From Armigeres subalbatus (taxonomy: Eukaryota; Arthropoda; Insecta; Diptera; Culicidae), in NCBI RefSeq assembly GCF_024139115.2, contig NC_085141.1, positions 168,263,494 through 168,327,493 on the forward strand: a stretch of DNA of 64,000 bases, given 5' to 3'. This document shows positions 33,312 to 43,945 of this stretch, one piece after another. Both the position numbers and the translations under genes were made by a program. Every line of letters begins with the position of its first letter. Within the stretch, counting starts at the first letter, position 1. The notes beneath the pieces were generated by a model, which ran no database searches, had not been told where the DNA came from, and saw only the letters and a list, made by a program, of their open reading frames with translations.

Positions 33312-34990
33312 CGGCGCAAAAACTCAATTGCAGAGTTCCAAAAACGCATTTTATGTTTTTTTTTAAACCAAAGACTTTCAAATATGTTACCACATTCATG
33401 CCCTCACATATGAGAATGTTACTTTGTATGACTGTCAGTTAATCAATCAAAAATTATGATGGCATGTAACTACGCTACTCATTACATCCATGTTGTTCAA
33501 ATAATGTTCGACACAAAAACAACAACAAGATGTGTTGACGTAAGAGAGCTGTCTTTCACCTCGGAATATGAAAAGAAAAACCAACCATTCGTAAACATCC
33601 GTCCAACTGGAAGCAACAGCAAATGTCAATAGAGAAAAGGTAGACAGTTGTTGGAAACCGACAGGCACCTAATAAGCGAGTAATCATCAAACAAACACAC
33701 AGTCTGCGTCGTCGTCGCCGTCGTAAGATCATTTGCTGCAGCGTTCGAAGCTACTAAATGTGCTCCATCCGGTGGAAAAGTAACCCAGGGACAATCCTTT
33801 CGCCAACGTGGAATCTTTCAACGGAACCAATATAGATGGAAAATATGTCAGCCCAAGTTTTCTACTTGAGTGCACAAGGTTATCAAGATAGGTACGATGA
33901 GGGAAACATATACGGCTTTGCGCCGTCCGAATGCCGTATATTTGCTGGGATTTTGGCCGTCGTCGTCTCTTTTCTTTTGTTTCAGTTGTTTTTGTGTTCT
34001 CGTCAAGGTTATCGATAGGTATTGCGGAGAAAGAGCAGAATGAGATTTTGTTTACACGGCACTCACACACCTCCTTGTATGTATGTCCGTGCCGGCACTT
34101 CCTTCCGCCACTACCTTGCTCCATTTGCGAAATTGTTTGGCTTTGTCTCCATACTCTCCCGAGATACCGACAGACAATAAGGAAAACTTTCTTGATTATG
34201 GCAGTCAGTGGGGTTTTCCATTTCGACGAATGTTACATATGTACTTACTATAGTGGATACCTTTTCGATTGCCTAATTTACCAAAGTAGTTTTCCGTGTA
34301 GGAATAAGAAATTATGACAGGAATTGTCGGTGCGGATGGTGAATCAGGCTTCCGGTAGGGAGTGTAATTTGATAGGATTGCTCCGTACCGGATGGAACTG
34401 GTTCCTAATGAGTCGGAATACGCTCCTAAACTGCTTATTGGAGTGCCAACACTGTTAACTAGTTGGCAGATAAACGACGCTGTCGGAGGAATGTAATTAT
34501 CCCAAATGTGGTACTCGTTCGAGAGTTTACAAGAAAGTTTAAATTTGGCTGTCTGTCAGGCTCCAGCCAGAAGTTGATTACTACGGAACGAATTAGGTTA
34601 TCGTACCCCCGAGGGCAAGGTTTTTTTAAAGTTGTTATGCTAGTTTAGAGTTTCCAAATACACTTGTGAGCACAAGCGTAGAATTGACAATCCGGAGACG
34701 GCGATTTCGGCATGTTATCGAGTTCATGTATGATATACAATATTGAAAATGCATAGAAAAGCATTCTCGAATAAAAAACAAAGTGATTTGCCGTATCTTT
34801 TGCGATTGCTGCAGTCGACACCTCGAAGGACCAGTAGGGAGGGAGTGCTTTAGAAGCATCCAAAAGTGATGGTTTAGCGAAAATCGGTGAGAACCTTGAC
34901 AAAAAAGTGTTAGTGATTGCGTTCCACGAGCAAAACGAATCATTGTCGTCCGGCTGCTTGGCAGATTTCGTTGACTTTTTTGTTATTCTA
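33312..34990. other. unassigned, possibly low-copy DNA
   Basis: Repeat content looks low here compared with the rest of the window. A short CGTCGTCGCCGTCGT run lies at 33707-33723. Open frames on both strands (33729-34124 minus, 33931-34317 plus) show no recognisable domains. A host 5' exon or regulatory region is possible but not demonstrated. Confidence 0.35.
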
Positions 34991-35070
34991 TTTTGCAGAA
35001 ATTAAAAAGTTCACTTGTCATAAGACGAGTTAATACAATCCCATTGAATTCTACCACTTAATTGTATCTT

Positions 35071-35116
35071 GACAGATACGTATTTCGACCTCAACAGTAA
35101 GGCCGTCTTCAGTGTC
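35071..35116 (-). ncRNA. hammerhead-ribozyme-like motif, left arm
   Basis: This is the mirror image of the motif at 35161-35206 with identical sequence: core CTGAAGA, stem II GGCC/GGTC, core GAAA, short stem III ATAC/GTAT, predicted cleavage after the following C, and stem I GACA/TGTC. Confidence 0.5.
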
Positions 35117-35160
35117 TCGTACTTGACTCGACTTACTAGACTTAGTCGAGTCAAGTACGA

Positions 35161-35206
35161 GACACTGAAGACGGCCTTACTGTTGAGGTCGAAATACGTA
35201 TCTGTC
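35161..35206 (+). ncRNA. hammerhead-ribozyme-like motif, right arm
   Basis: Core CTGAAGA (35165-35171) fits CUGANGA. Stem II GGCC (35173-35176) pairs with GGTC (35187-35190) over a 10-nt loop, GAAA follows (35191-35194), ATAC/GTAT forms a very short stem III (35194-35201), C35202 is the expected cleavage nucleotide, and GACA (35161-35164) pairs with TGTC (35203-35206) as stem I. One deviation from canonical hammerheads is an extra C at 35172 between the core and stem II. Short stem III is typical of retroelement hammerheads, which can act as dimers. Activity is unproven. Confidence 0.5.
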
Positions 35207-35499
35207 AAGATACAATTAAGTGGTGGAATTCAATGGGATTGTATTAACTCGTCTTATGACAAGTGAAGACATTCCACTAAAAAGTTAAAAATAATTTTCT
35301 TATTAAAAAGTTACCAATTTGGATTTTAAAAGCAACACAATCGGAGGTAAAAAATAATGAATCGACTTTTTTAACTAATCAACTTACCGAGCACGAATGA
35401 CACCGAGAGGCCAGCGAATAATCGATGCCCTCATAGAAGCCAAAGCATTGTATGATTAGCAAGGTATATAGCTAAGGAGTATCATTATAGGCAAATAGA

Positions 35500-36010
35500 G
35501 CAAGGGTCGTTTGACCGATACCCATTCGGCCAAATGCCACTAGGCCGAAAGTTGTTTGGCCGAATATATCATTTGGCCGAACAGACCATTAGGCCGAAAT
35601 GGTCATTTGGCCGAAAGGGTTGTTTGACCGAAAGGGTCATCTGGCCGAAAGTGTCATCTGGCCGAAAGGGTCATCTGGCCGAAAGGTTCATCTGGCCGAA
35701 AGGGCCGTTTGGCCGAAAGGGTCATTTGTCCGAAAAGCTCGTTTGGCTGAAAGGGTCGTTTGGCCGAAAGGGTTATTTGGTCGAATGGGTCGTTTGGCCG
35801 AAAGGGTCATTTGGACGAAAGAGTCATTAGGCCGAAATTGGCTGAAAGGAGCATTTGGCCAAAAGGGCCATTTGGCTGAAAGGGTCGTTTGGCCGAAAAT
35901 GCCATTTGGCTGAAAGGGCCATTTGGCTGAAAGGGTTATTTTGTCGAAAGGGTCATTTGACCGAAAGGGGCGTTTGGCCGATAGGGTAATTTGGCCGAAT
36001 AGGTCATTTG
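35500..36010 (+). repeat. 17-bp repeat array, GGCCGAAAGGGTCATTT
   Basis: About 28 imperfect copies lie in tandem; the opposite-orientation array is at 36738-36776 plus 37397-37573. Since 17 bp is not a multiple of three, all three frames repeat peptides such as WPKGSFGRK, which are artefacts. Confidence 0.92.
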
Positions 36011-36019
36011 AAAAGTAAG

Positions 36020-36735
36020 AAACGATGAGTTAGAAGTGAGACGTCTCAATTCTCATTCCTTATTTCTTACTTTTCACTGTAAAAAATGAGGAGCGCGAAG
36101 TGAGTAGTGAGACGTCTCACTACCAAGGATGTTATCGATCATTTAGTAATTTGCGTTCGATCATTTAGTAGTTCGTCAATAACTTATTCCAGAAGCTTAA
36201 TTTCCAAAATTGTTGTATGGTGGATTCCTAGTGTGAAGGTTTATCTACAACTCTACCTAATGGTTCGTTGTAAGAATTCAACTAAAAACGGAGTTATAGC
36301 GCTAGTTGCAGTAACTCTAACTAAAAGATTGGAATTTTGTTATCATTTAGTCTAAGTTGCTGAAACTATAGCTAGAACACCGTTACTAGTGGAATTCAAA
36401 CAACGAACCATTAGACAGAGTTGAAGAAAAACCAGCATTTGCAAAATTCAGCATTTGTAATGAGGTATTAGCAAACTACTAAATGATCGAACGCAAATTA
36501 CTAAATGATCGACAACATCCTTGCTCACTACTCACTTCGCGCTTCTCTTTTTTTACAGTGAGAAGTGAGAAATGAAGAGTGCAAAATGAAGAGTGAGAAG
36601 TGAGACGTGTTACTTATCACTCCTCATTTATCACCTCTCGCTGCAAAAAGTGAAAAGCGCGAAGTGAGTCGTGAGAAATGAGGAATGGGAATTGAGATGT
36701 CTCTCTTCTTACTCCTAATTTCTCACTTTTCAAAT
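36020..36735. repeat. GAGAAGTGA/GAGACGTCTC palindromic tract (interrupted)
   Basis: Words such as GTGAGACGTCTCAC occur on both sides of the MITE at 36124-36523. They match 6836-7377 and 26335-26470. Confidence 0.7.
36124..36523. mobile_element. 400-bp hAT-type MITE, 8-bp TSD
   Basis: The TSD CTCACTAC is at 36116-36123 and 36524-36531. Termini are CAAGGATGTT and its inverse; the inverted repeats extend about 50 bp with GATCATTTAGTAATTTGCG, and inner segments (TAATGGTTCGTTG and its inverse) also pair, so the whole element can fold back. Confidence 0.88.
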
Positions 36736-36776
36736 TACCCTTTCGGTCAAACGACCCTTTCGGCCAAATGGTCCTT

Positions 36777-37395
36777 GAGCTTGAGCTTGATTGACTGCTC
36801 GTAGTTGCTACTCCATTATGACCAGATCAGCTGTTCTTGCACAGGGAACCAACAGATGCTTGCTTGGGACTAGCACACATCCTCAATGTACAAGTACTGG
36901 TGATCTCATTTGTTAGGTCATACTGGCGCCTGCCACGTCAGAATGCAAGTCAATGTAGGGAAGGGGGAGGAAAATGATGATGCAATCACTCGCCCACTGC
37001 AAGCCGAATATACCTCTGCACTTGCCACGAGTGCATGCGGAATTTGTTGGAATTTTTAGGCTAGGTTCGAGAGGCAGAGGTCCGTCTTGGTTAACGAGCT
37101 GCCAATGTGATAGATAGGAGAAGGCAACTGATGGAATTTCTAATTGGATGTAGGAAACGAGCTCTATAGTTTATTTCCAATTCTAGCAGATTACTGTTAG
37201 AATACTCAAGTTGAAGGTATAGGAATAGCAATGGAAACGGTATGGAAGTCCATTTCCAGTTCTAGCGATTGCTAGAACATGAGAAATATAGAGAAAGATA
37301 CAAAGTAGGAGAATGGAACGGACCTGGGATTGAACCCACGACCTCCTGCGTATGAGGCAGAAGCAGTAGCCATATGACTACCAAGCCCGTTTTAT
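36777..37395 (-). mobile_element. tRNA-headed SINE, 23-bp TSD
   Basis: Flanks 36754-36776 and 37396-37418 are identical over 23 bp. On the minus strand it starts near the head (B box GGGTTCAATCCC at 37326-37337, A box near 37371-37383) and ends with a GAGCTTGAGCTTG-type tail at 36777. It matches 23452-24067 nearly throughout but lacks the 99-bp array. It inserted into the inverse 17-bp array. Confidence 0.88.
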
Positions 37396-37859
37396 ACCCT
37401 TTCGGCCAAATGGTCCTTTCGGCCAAACTACACTTTCAGCCAAATTACCCTTTCGGCCAAATTACCCTTTCAGCCAAATGACCCTTTCGACCAAACGACC
37501 CTTTCGGCCAAACGACCCTTTCAGCCAAATGACGCTTTCGGCCTAATGTCCCTTTCGGCCTAATGACCCTTTCTTGATTGTATGACATTTACCAGAAAAC
37601 CATTTGCCAGAATCAATTTGCCAGAATGATTTTTGCCAGAAACTCATTTGCCAGAATGGACCATATGCCAGAAAGCCATTCCCCAGAATAGACCATTTGC
37701 CAGAATGTAATTTGCCAGAATGTACCATTCCCAGGGGCCATCCAGAAACCACGTGGTTATATTTTTGAAGATGTTAAACCCCCCTCCCACCATGTGGTTT
37801 ATCGTGGCCAGACCACCTCCTCCCCCCCCCCTGTGACCACGTGGTTTTTTTTTTCAAGT

Positions 37860-38734
37860 ATAAAAATTAAAAAACTAAAACATATGGTTAATCCGATTGA
37901 AGATGGACAATTTCAACTGATTCAAAATCAAACTAAAACCCAGCATGGAAATTATAAATTTTCATTATTTCGAAGATTTTTATGATGTTATCATGTTGTA
38001 ATGTGTATCAGGTATTAGGTTATCTAGAAATCGCATACCTTCGATGCATCAGGAGGATACAAAAAAATGCGGACTCGCGAATATGTTATAAAAATTTCGA
38101 GAAAAATTTGTAATGGTTTAGAAATTTTCCAAAATATCCCTATATTTTTTAATTTCTTTATTGGTGATTTTTTTAAATACATAATTGCAATTTTTGCTTT
38201 TACAAGTGCTAATTTATTATTGTTTTGTGGAAAATTTTCAACTGTTTATGGAAATTTTGCATTATTTGCAGTAATTCTATATTTATTTAATACTCATACC
38301 CTGATTTCTTTATTGGCAATTTCCAATTCTATTATGGAAAATTTCTATTTTTTTCTCTAATAAATAATCTAGAGCTGGCTCATCTCTCAAAATTTCTAAT
38401 TCTTCATTGAAATTTTATTTTGATATTGACTCGTGGAATCCAATGATGCCATACTAAACATATTTTCTCGGTCACTCTGATGTCTTTCGAATGATTTCCC
38501 AAGGAACTTCTATTCCATATCTCGAATATGCTTCAGTCAATGGTCCTTTCATAAGCGACTCATAGAAGAATGAATGTATTATAGATCAATTATCATTTTG
38601 GAGTTCGGATCATTCGATTTATCCAATTAACCAAATTATGAATGATGTATGATATAATATCCCATTAGGTCCATTGGGTTGATATGACAATTGTTATTTG
38701 TACAAGCTACTACAGACTTTTTAGTTAAAAAAAA
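37860..38734. other. AT-rich interior, no gene seen
   Basis: No open frame with recognisable motifs was found. The 97-codon frame at 38067-38360 is AT-driven and hydrophobic by composition only. Confidence 0.45.
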
Positions 38735-38890
38735 TATGTTGAGCTTTTTAATGGAATGTCTTTACTTGTCATAAGACGAGTTTGTACCTTCCCATTTAAT
38801 TCCACCACTTGATTGTACCTTGACAGATACGTATTTCGACCTCAACAGTAAGGTCGTCTTCAGTGTTTCGTACTTGACTCGACTTAGGTT
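38735..38890 (-). mobile_element. Penelope-like single copy with hammerhead-like motif
   Basis: It is homologous to the arms at 35012-35265 from GACGAGTTTGTACC to ACTTGACTCGACTT. Only one arm is present, so this is a monomeric copy truncated at 38890. Confidence 0.6.
38822..38867 (-). ncRNA. hammerhead-ribozyme-like motif with stem II covariation
   Basis: Compared with the copy at 35161-35206, stem II is GACC/GGTC instead of GGCC/GGTC: a G-U pair becomes A-U, preserving pairing. Stem I loses its outermost pair (AACA against TGTC). Core CTGAAGA and GAAA are unchanged. Confidence 0.45.
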
Positions 38891-39849
38891 ATACAAAACT
38901 TTTAGGTTTTAAAAACGTCCTGGAAGTCGTAATGTTTGAACTACTTAATCATTCAAGTCCGTGAACCCAGGGCTTCTAAGGCCCTACAAAAAGGCATAGT
39001 CATTGTGCAGCTTGATGTTGACTCAAGATAATTTTGGGTACCTTGTCTCTTAGATCTCATGTTAATGGAAATTAGGATCATATTCTTATTTCATCGGATT
39101 GGGTACATACCGATGATGAGGACATTACAAATGTCATGATTGATCACCCGAGAAGTCGTGGGCTGAACTTGAGAGCAATCACTGGCTTAACGTTCAGGAT
39201 GACCCATCTTATCTGAGTGTTCAGAATGATTCAAAAATTTCAACTTCATTTGCATGCTCTTAGAATCGAAATCTTCGTTTCGGATAACTGAGTTTTCAGG
39301 GTCAGTGAAATTTGAGCTCCCATATTTTTTCTGTAAAACCAATATCTAGATGAACAATTTTACTGAAGAAAATGGTGGTCTAGCTCTCTTTTGTGATTTA
39401 ATAGACAATCTAAAACGCTGGGCATATATGACCCATCAGTCCTGAAAGGGTTGAGATTTGTTTTAGAATTCAATTTCAATCGTTATTATAACACTATTTA
39501 TTACCCTAGATTGTTTTAGGAATTGGAGTGTTTTTTCTGGAACACTGCCACTTTTTTTCATATCGCTGGACTCTTCTTAGTTCTAAGACCCTTTTATGAA
39601 TTTAAAAAGCATTTTATTTAGAATTTCATGTTGATTTTTTAAATGCAAACTTCTCTATGACATATCCTTTTTCATACGCACTACTAGAATTTTGTGCATT
39701 ATTGATCGAAAAATTTAAAAATGCACCTAAATGTTCTAATTAGGTGCATTATTAAATTTTTCGATCAATTAGCCTAATTATTCAATATCATAAGAACTAG
39801 GCTTCTCAATCCTGAATAATTGCCTACATTTATTGCTTGGATGAATTTT
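38891..39849. other. unassigned AT-rich DNA
   Basis: Nothing is recognised except a hairpin at 39701-39769, reported separately. Confidence 0.45.
39701..39769. repeat. perfect-type hairpin, about 28-bp stem
   Basis: ATTGATCGAAAAATTTAA and ATGCACCTAA on the left pair with TTAGGTGCAT and TTAAATTTTTCGATCAAT on the right, with a loop of about 9 nt. It may be a tiny MITE remnant. Confidence 0.75.
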
Positions 39850-40990
39850 AAATTCCAAAATCTTCCTAATTTTCAAGAATAATTATTCTGGAGTTGCAAG
39901 GGAAACCCTTCAGAATACTTAGAAGAAATTCTTCGGAGTCTCCACGGAAAAATCTTCAGTATTTCAACGACTTTTTTTCGAAATTCTGTGGAAGAGTTCC
40001 TAAAAAAGATTCGGTAGAAATTTTGAAGAACTAGAAGAATCCGTAGAAGGATCCTAAATGCATATTTACGATGAAAATTCCAATAAACATCAAATTCCGA
40101 AGAACTTCCGGTATAAATTAGAAAAAAAATCCAGCTTACTTTTTTTACAGAATCTCTAAAGATTTTTTTTCAAAATCCTGGGCAAATTTAATGAATCTTC
40201 AAAGGAAATTCTTCTAAATTTCTAATGGAAATTTTTTTCGTTTTTCAAAAAAAAATTTTGAAATTTTCAGCAGTTTTTTTAATTTCCAAAAGAAATTATT
40301 TGGAGTATACCAAAATATTTCCGATGGAAATTCCTAAGATTTTCCAGTAGAAAATCGAAAAAAAGTTCATCTAAAACACCAATAATGAATTTCCCGAGGA
40401 TATTTCGATGTTTTTACAAGTGGAAATAACGAAAAAAATTGCACTTTTGTAGTACTTGTGAAGGTTGTACTTTAGAAGCAATTCCAATAGGAATTCCTTA
40501 GAAAATTAAATCAAAATTTCAAAGACTTTCGGATGTGAAAATTCCTTACAAATTTTAAATCATTTCTTGTGCTTCTTTGCATGGTAAAGATTTAAAGCAA
40601 TGTTTAGCTGAACCTACAAAGAAATCAAAATGACTTTCCGAAGAAGAATGAATTTCCATGAAATTTTGGAAGAATTTATATGCAAATTAAAAAGAACACG
40701 AACCTTGAGAATTCTAAAGATTTATTCTTTGATATAAAAAAAAAACATGAACCTTGAGAATTCTAAAGATTTATTCTTTGAAGATAATCCATAAACTCTT
40801 CCGTGGAAATTCTAAATAATGCCTCGAATAAAAAAAATATTTGGAAAATTTAAAAAACGTGATAGAATTCACAAAGAGCGTAAAAAATTTCTTTTCAAAA
40901 TTCCAAGTTTGAAAATGAAAATCCAAAAACAAAAAATCAACGGTAATATCAAAGTGTTTCATGTGGAATTGGCTATTTAATTTCTAATGA
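39850..40990. repeat. degenerate GAAATTCTTCGGA-type repeat
   Basis: This is a decayed AT-rich repeat of roughly 25-bp words, similar to 6480-6835. A direct duplication, GAACCTTGAGAATTCTAAAG, appears at about 40699 and 40751. Confidence 0.55.
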
Positions 40991-41031
40991 AAATTCAGAA
41001 GATTTCTTCTTGAAAAATTTAGCAGTCTTCT

Positions 41032-41312
41032 TCTTCTTCTATGGCTCCATATTCCAACTGGAAGTTGGTCTGCTTTTCAACTTAGTTTATTCTATTAGCA
41101 TTTCCTCAGTTATAAATTGAAAGTTTTAAATGCCAGCAATTGTACGATTATATATCTTGGGTAGCAAGTACGAAGGATACATTATACCTAGGGTGTCGAC
41201 AATGTTTGACACCCGAAAACATCCTAGACAGGAACGAGAATCGAACTCGTCATATCCGGATTGGCAATCTTACGCCTTTGCTCGTAAGGCTAACTGGAGA
41301 CTGAACATTTTG
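41032..41312 (-). mobile_element. tRNA-related SINE, (GAA)n tail
   Basis: This is the inverted copy of the SINE at 596-876. On the minus strand it runs from a head with GAGTTCGATTCTCGTTCC to a GAAGAAGAAGAAG tail at 41032-41044. The body includes GACACCCTAGGTATAATG in place of GACACCCTGGGCATAGTG. Confidence 0.78.
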
Positions 41313-42120
41313 AAGTGCACTCCCTAAAATGTTCGAAAAACTTATTTTGGAAATGAAATAGAATTTCTGGTGAAGATTCGGAAGAACTTGTCGAAGAAAT
41401 TCATTAGAATGTAAAAAAAAAATATGAACATTTTTTCCACCGAAAATTATATGTATTTCCCACGAGACTGTTTTGAATATTCAGACAGAATTCACATTGA
41501 ATTTTTTTCGGCATTTACACTGGAGATGTTTTGTTTTTTTTTCATGACCAATTTGTAGCAAAAATTTACAAGCAAAATTTTCCAGAGAGAATTGTTCAAA
41601 AAACATTCTTAATGCTAGCACTTTATCAGGATTGTATGAAGTAAGGTCAAAGTTTTTACAGGAAATTTTTTTACTGGATTTTTCCTGAATATCCACAAGA
41701 CATTTTTTTGAAGATTTTTCTTGAATTATTGTAAAAACATGAACAGTTTTCAAAATTGTAGCTGTAGTCCGCTGATGCAAAAGTCACCATCTGCGGCGGA
41801 ATTTAAAAAAAATATTTTTTCATTTTTCTTTCCCAATTTTTTTGGTGAAAATTGAGACTGAAACGCAACCTGCTTTTTCGTTTATTTTTTTTATGGAATC
41901 TAAAGCTAAGTTGGCCAAATAACTTTGATATGCATCGGCGTTGCGACCGACGCTGCGTTACCGGGTTTTCTCGATGCTTAATGCTAAATTCTTTTTAACA
42001 CTGAGTTGAAAAGACGCTACGTGGGCATCGGCTCTAAGATGCGCTTTGCGTTTAATGATTAAATCATTAAATTTTGATGATTTGTATTTTTTCACCGCTA
42101 TTGTTTTTTTTCCCAAAATT
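41313..42120. other. AT-rich degenerate repeat, no gene seen
   Basis: Short open frames have no recognised content. A GCGTTGCGACCGACGCTGCG patch at 41939-41958 is the only GC-rich feature. Confidence 0.4.
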
Positions 42121-42639
42121 TCGTGTTAGAAAAAACCACGTGGTTCGAGAGCAACACCCCCCTCCCCCCATGTGGCTTATCGTGGTCATTTTCCAAACCC
42201 CCCCCCTCCCCCCCTATATGACCACGTGGTTTCTGGACGGCCCCCAGAAATAGTAAAACTGGATATTCCAATAATTATTGATGGCTAAAGAATAGAAAAA
42301 AATATATATAAAGAAGGTAATTTTGCATTATTTGGTGGATAGGACACTATTTAATAATGAAGGGATTTGCGGTATAATTAATTTTCATAAAAGGGATTAT
42401 TCAACATATTAGACAATTTTCAAAAAGATGGATACTATTTATAAAAAAAAATCATATTTGTCTAATACCAAAAAAACTGTTTACGAATGGATATCATATT
42501 TCTTCGTCTCATTCCAGACGCAGACTTCTTTTCAAGATTAAATCATCTACAATTGGATAATATCATTTCAAGTCATACTAGATGCCATTTGTTTTCATTG
42601 GAGAAGTTAATGTGGTTATAGCTACAAGTCTAGGCAAAA

Positions 42640-43690
42640 TGTCTATTTCTAAAGAAGGAATCATATCCACAATTGACATATTCAAACACGGACACGGGCA
42701 ACCACCTACGTTTAAAGAAGGGATGACATCTTCTTCTTCATTGGCATTACAAACCCACTGGCACATAGCCGCCTCGCTGCTTAGTGTTCGTTTAGTACTT
42801 CCAAAGTTATCAACCGTGAGGTTTCAAAGTCAAGTTACCATTTTTGCATTCGTATATCATGAGGCTAACACGATGATACTTTTATGCCCAGGGAAGTCCA
42901 GACAATTTCCAAACCGAAAATTGCTTAGACCGGCACCGGGAATCGAACCCAGTGTCCCAGTCACCCTCAGCATGGTCTTGTTGTATAGCCGCGCATCTTA
43001 TCGCTAGGCTAAGGAGGACACCGGGATAACATCTATCCTTGCCTTAATCGGAGCAAGCAACTTTTTTTTAAAGAAATGGATCATATCCACCATTGCTTCA
43101 TTTCTGACAAACGCCTATTTTCAAAGAAGGGATCACATCCACTTTTGCTTTAATTTGGACAAGCGCCTACTTTAAAAGAAGGAATCACATCCACCATTGC
43201 TTCATTTGAGGAGAACGCCTACTTTTAAAGAAGGGACCACATCCACCATTGCCTGAATCCGAGCAAGCGCCTTCTTTTAAAGAATGAATTACATGCACAA
43301 TTATCCTTATCCGGAAAAGCGCCTCCTATTGAAGAAGGGATCATATTAACCATTGCCTTAATTCGGACAAGCGCCTTCTTTTGAAGAAGGATCATATTCA
43401 CCATTGTTTTAATCCTGGCAATCGCCTATTTTTAAAGAAGGGTTCACATCCAACGTTGCCTTCATCCCGGCAAGCGCCTGATTTTCAAGAAGGGATCACA
43501 TCCACCATAGCCATAATCCGTGCAAGCGCCTACTTTTGAAGAAGGAATTACATCAACCATTGCGTTAATACGGGCAAGCGCCTATTTTTAAAGAAGGAGT
43601 CACATCCACCATTACCTTAATCCGAATAAGCACCTATTTTGAAAGAAAGGATAACATCCGCCATTTTTGCCTTAATCCATGCAAGCTGCT
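42640..43690 (+). repeat. 52-bp tandem array, interrupted by a SINE
   Basis: Units read approximately TTTAAAGAAGGGATCACATC, CACCATTGCCTTAATCCGGG, CAAGCGCCTA. About 13 units follow the SINE (43021-43690) and one or two precede it. The same family has three units at 19440-19622. Confidence 0.9.
42730..43018 (-). mobile_element. Feilai-type tRNA SINE
   Basis: On the minus strand the head reads AGCGATAAGATGCGCGGCTA, box B is GGTTCGATTCCCGG, and the tail is GCCAATGAAGAAGAAG. GGGATGACATCT and GGGATAACATCT on the two sides look like a 12-bp TSD with one mismatch, although the flank is itself repeated. This is the most intact of three copies (others: 5352-5615, 44664-44752). Confidence 0.85.
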
Positions 43691-43945
43691 ATACTCGGCT
43701 TATGTAGGCATACGTCTTATGTACAGATTAGGTATTTTCAATTCTATTATCGACCGGTGCGGTGTTTTATTCCTAACTAGAAAACAACTAAACATCAACA
43801 ACAAATCAAAATTATTAAAAATGTCCCTTATGCCAAATGACCCTCTCTTTTAACGCTGTTCATAGTTACCTAAGTATGCCTAAAGTTCATGGCCTTAAGA
43901 ATTATTGCGCATACTGTGGAAACGCGCGCATGGCAAATACTTGAC
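43691..43945. other. no gene seen
   Basis: This is short unassigned DNA between the 52-bp array and the right fold-back arm. Confidence 0.4.

Larger units (their letters stand above)
35000..35300. mobile_element. Penelope-like inverted pair (head-to-head)
   Basis: Arms 35012-35134 and 35144-35265 are almost perfectly complementary around a 9-bp spacer. Each arm carries CGACCTCAACAGTAAGGCCG or its inverse and the hammerhead-like motif described separately. A single-arm relative is at 38735-38890 and a truncated one at 5141-5256. Penelope-like elements often occur as partial inverted or tandem copies and carry hammerhead motifs in their terminal repeats. No reverse transcriptase or GIY-YIG coding is present. 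Confidence 0.65.
35500..37573. mobile_element. fold-back element with 17-bp-repeat arms
   Basis: The plus-oriented array (35500-36010) and the inverse array (36738-37573, split by a SINE) form long inverted arms around a core of GAGAAGTGA-type repeat. A 400-bp hAT MITE sits in the core. Arms of short tandem repeats are the layout of Foldback-type DNA elements; no transposase or clear TSD could be found. Confidence 0.6.
37734..42245. mobile_element. TIR element, GGGGCCRTCCAGAAACC ends
   Basis: The ends GGGGCCATCCAGAAACC and, inverted, GGGGCCGTCCAGAAACC are followed by ACGTGGT. Near each end there is also a C-rich block with CATGTGGYTTATCGTGG in the same orientation. The TSD is not clear; it inserted in a GCCAGAATG array. 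The interior is AT-rich, non-coding, and holds younger insertions. Confidence 0.6.

Noticed and set aside
34661..34710. Third copy of the (GAA)n-tailed SINE
   Set aside because: Only about 35 bp around GACAATCCGGAGACGGCGA resemble the head; box B and tail are absent.
35534..35913. Repetitive WPKGSFGRK-type proteins
   Set aside because: Translation of the 17-bp array in different frames.
35500..36010. CRISPR-like array
   Set aside because: No constant repeat with unique spacers; simple 17-bp tandem in a eukaryotic TE context.
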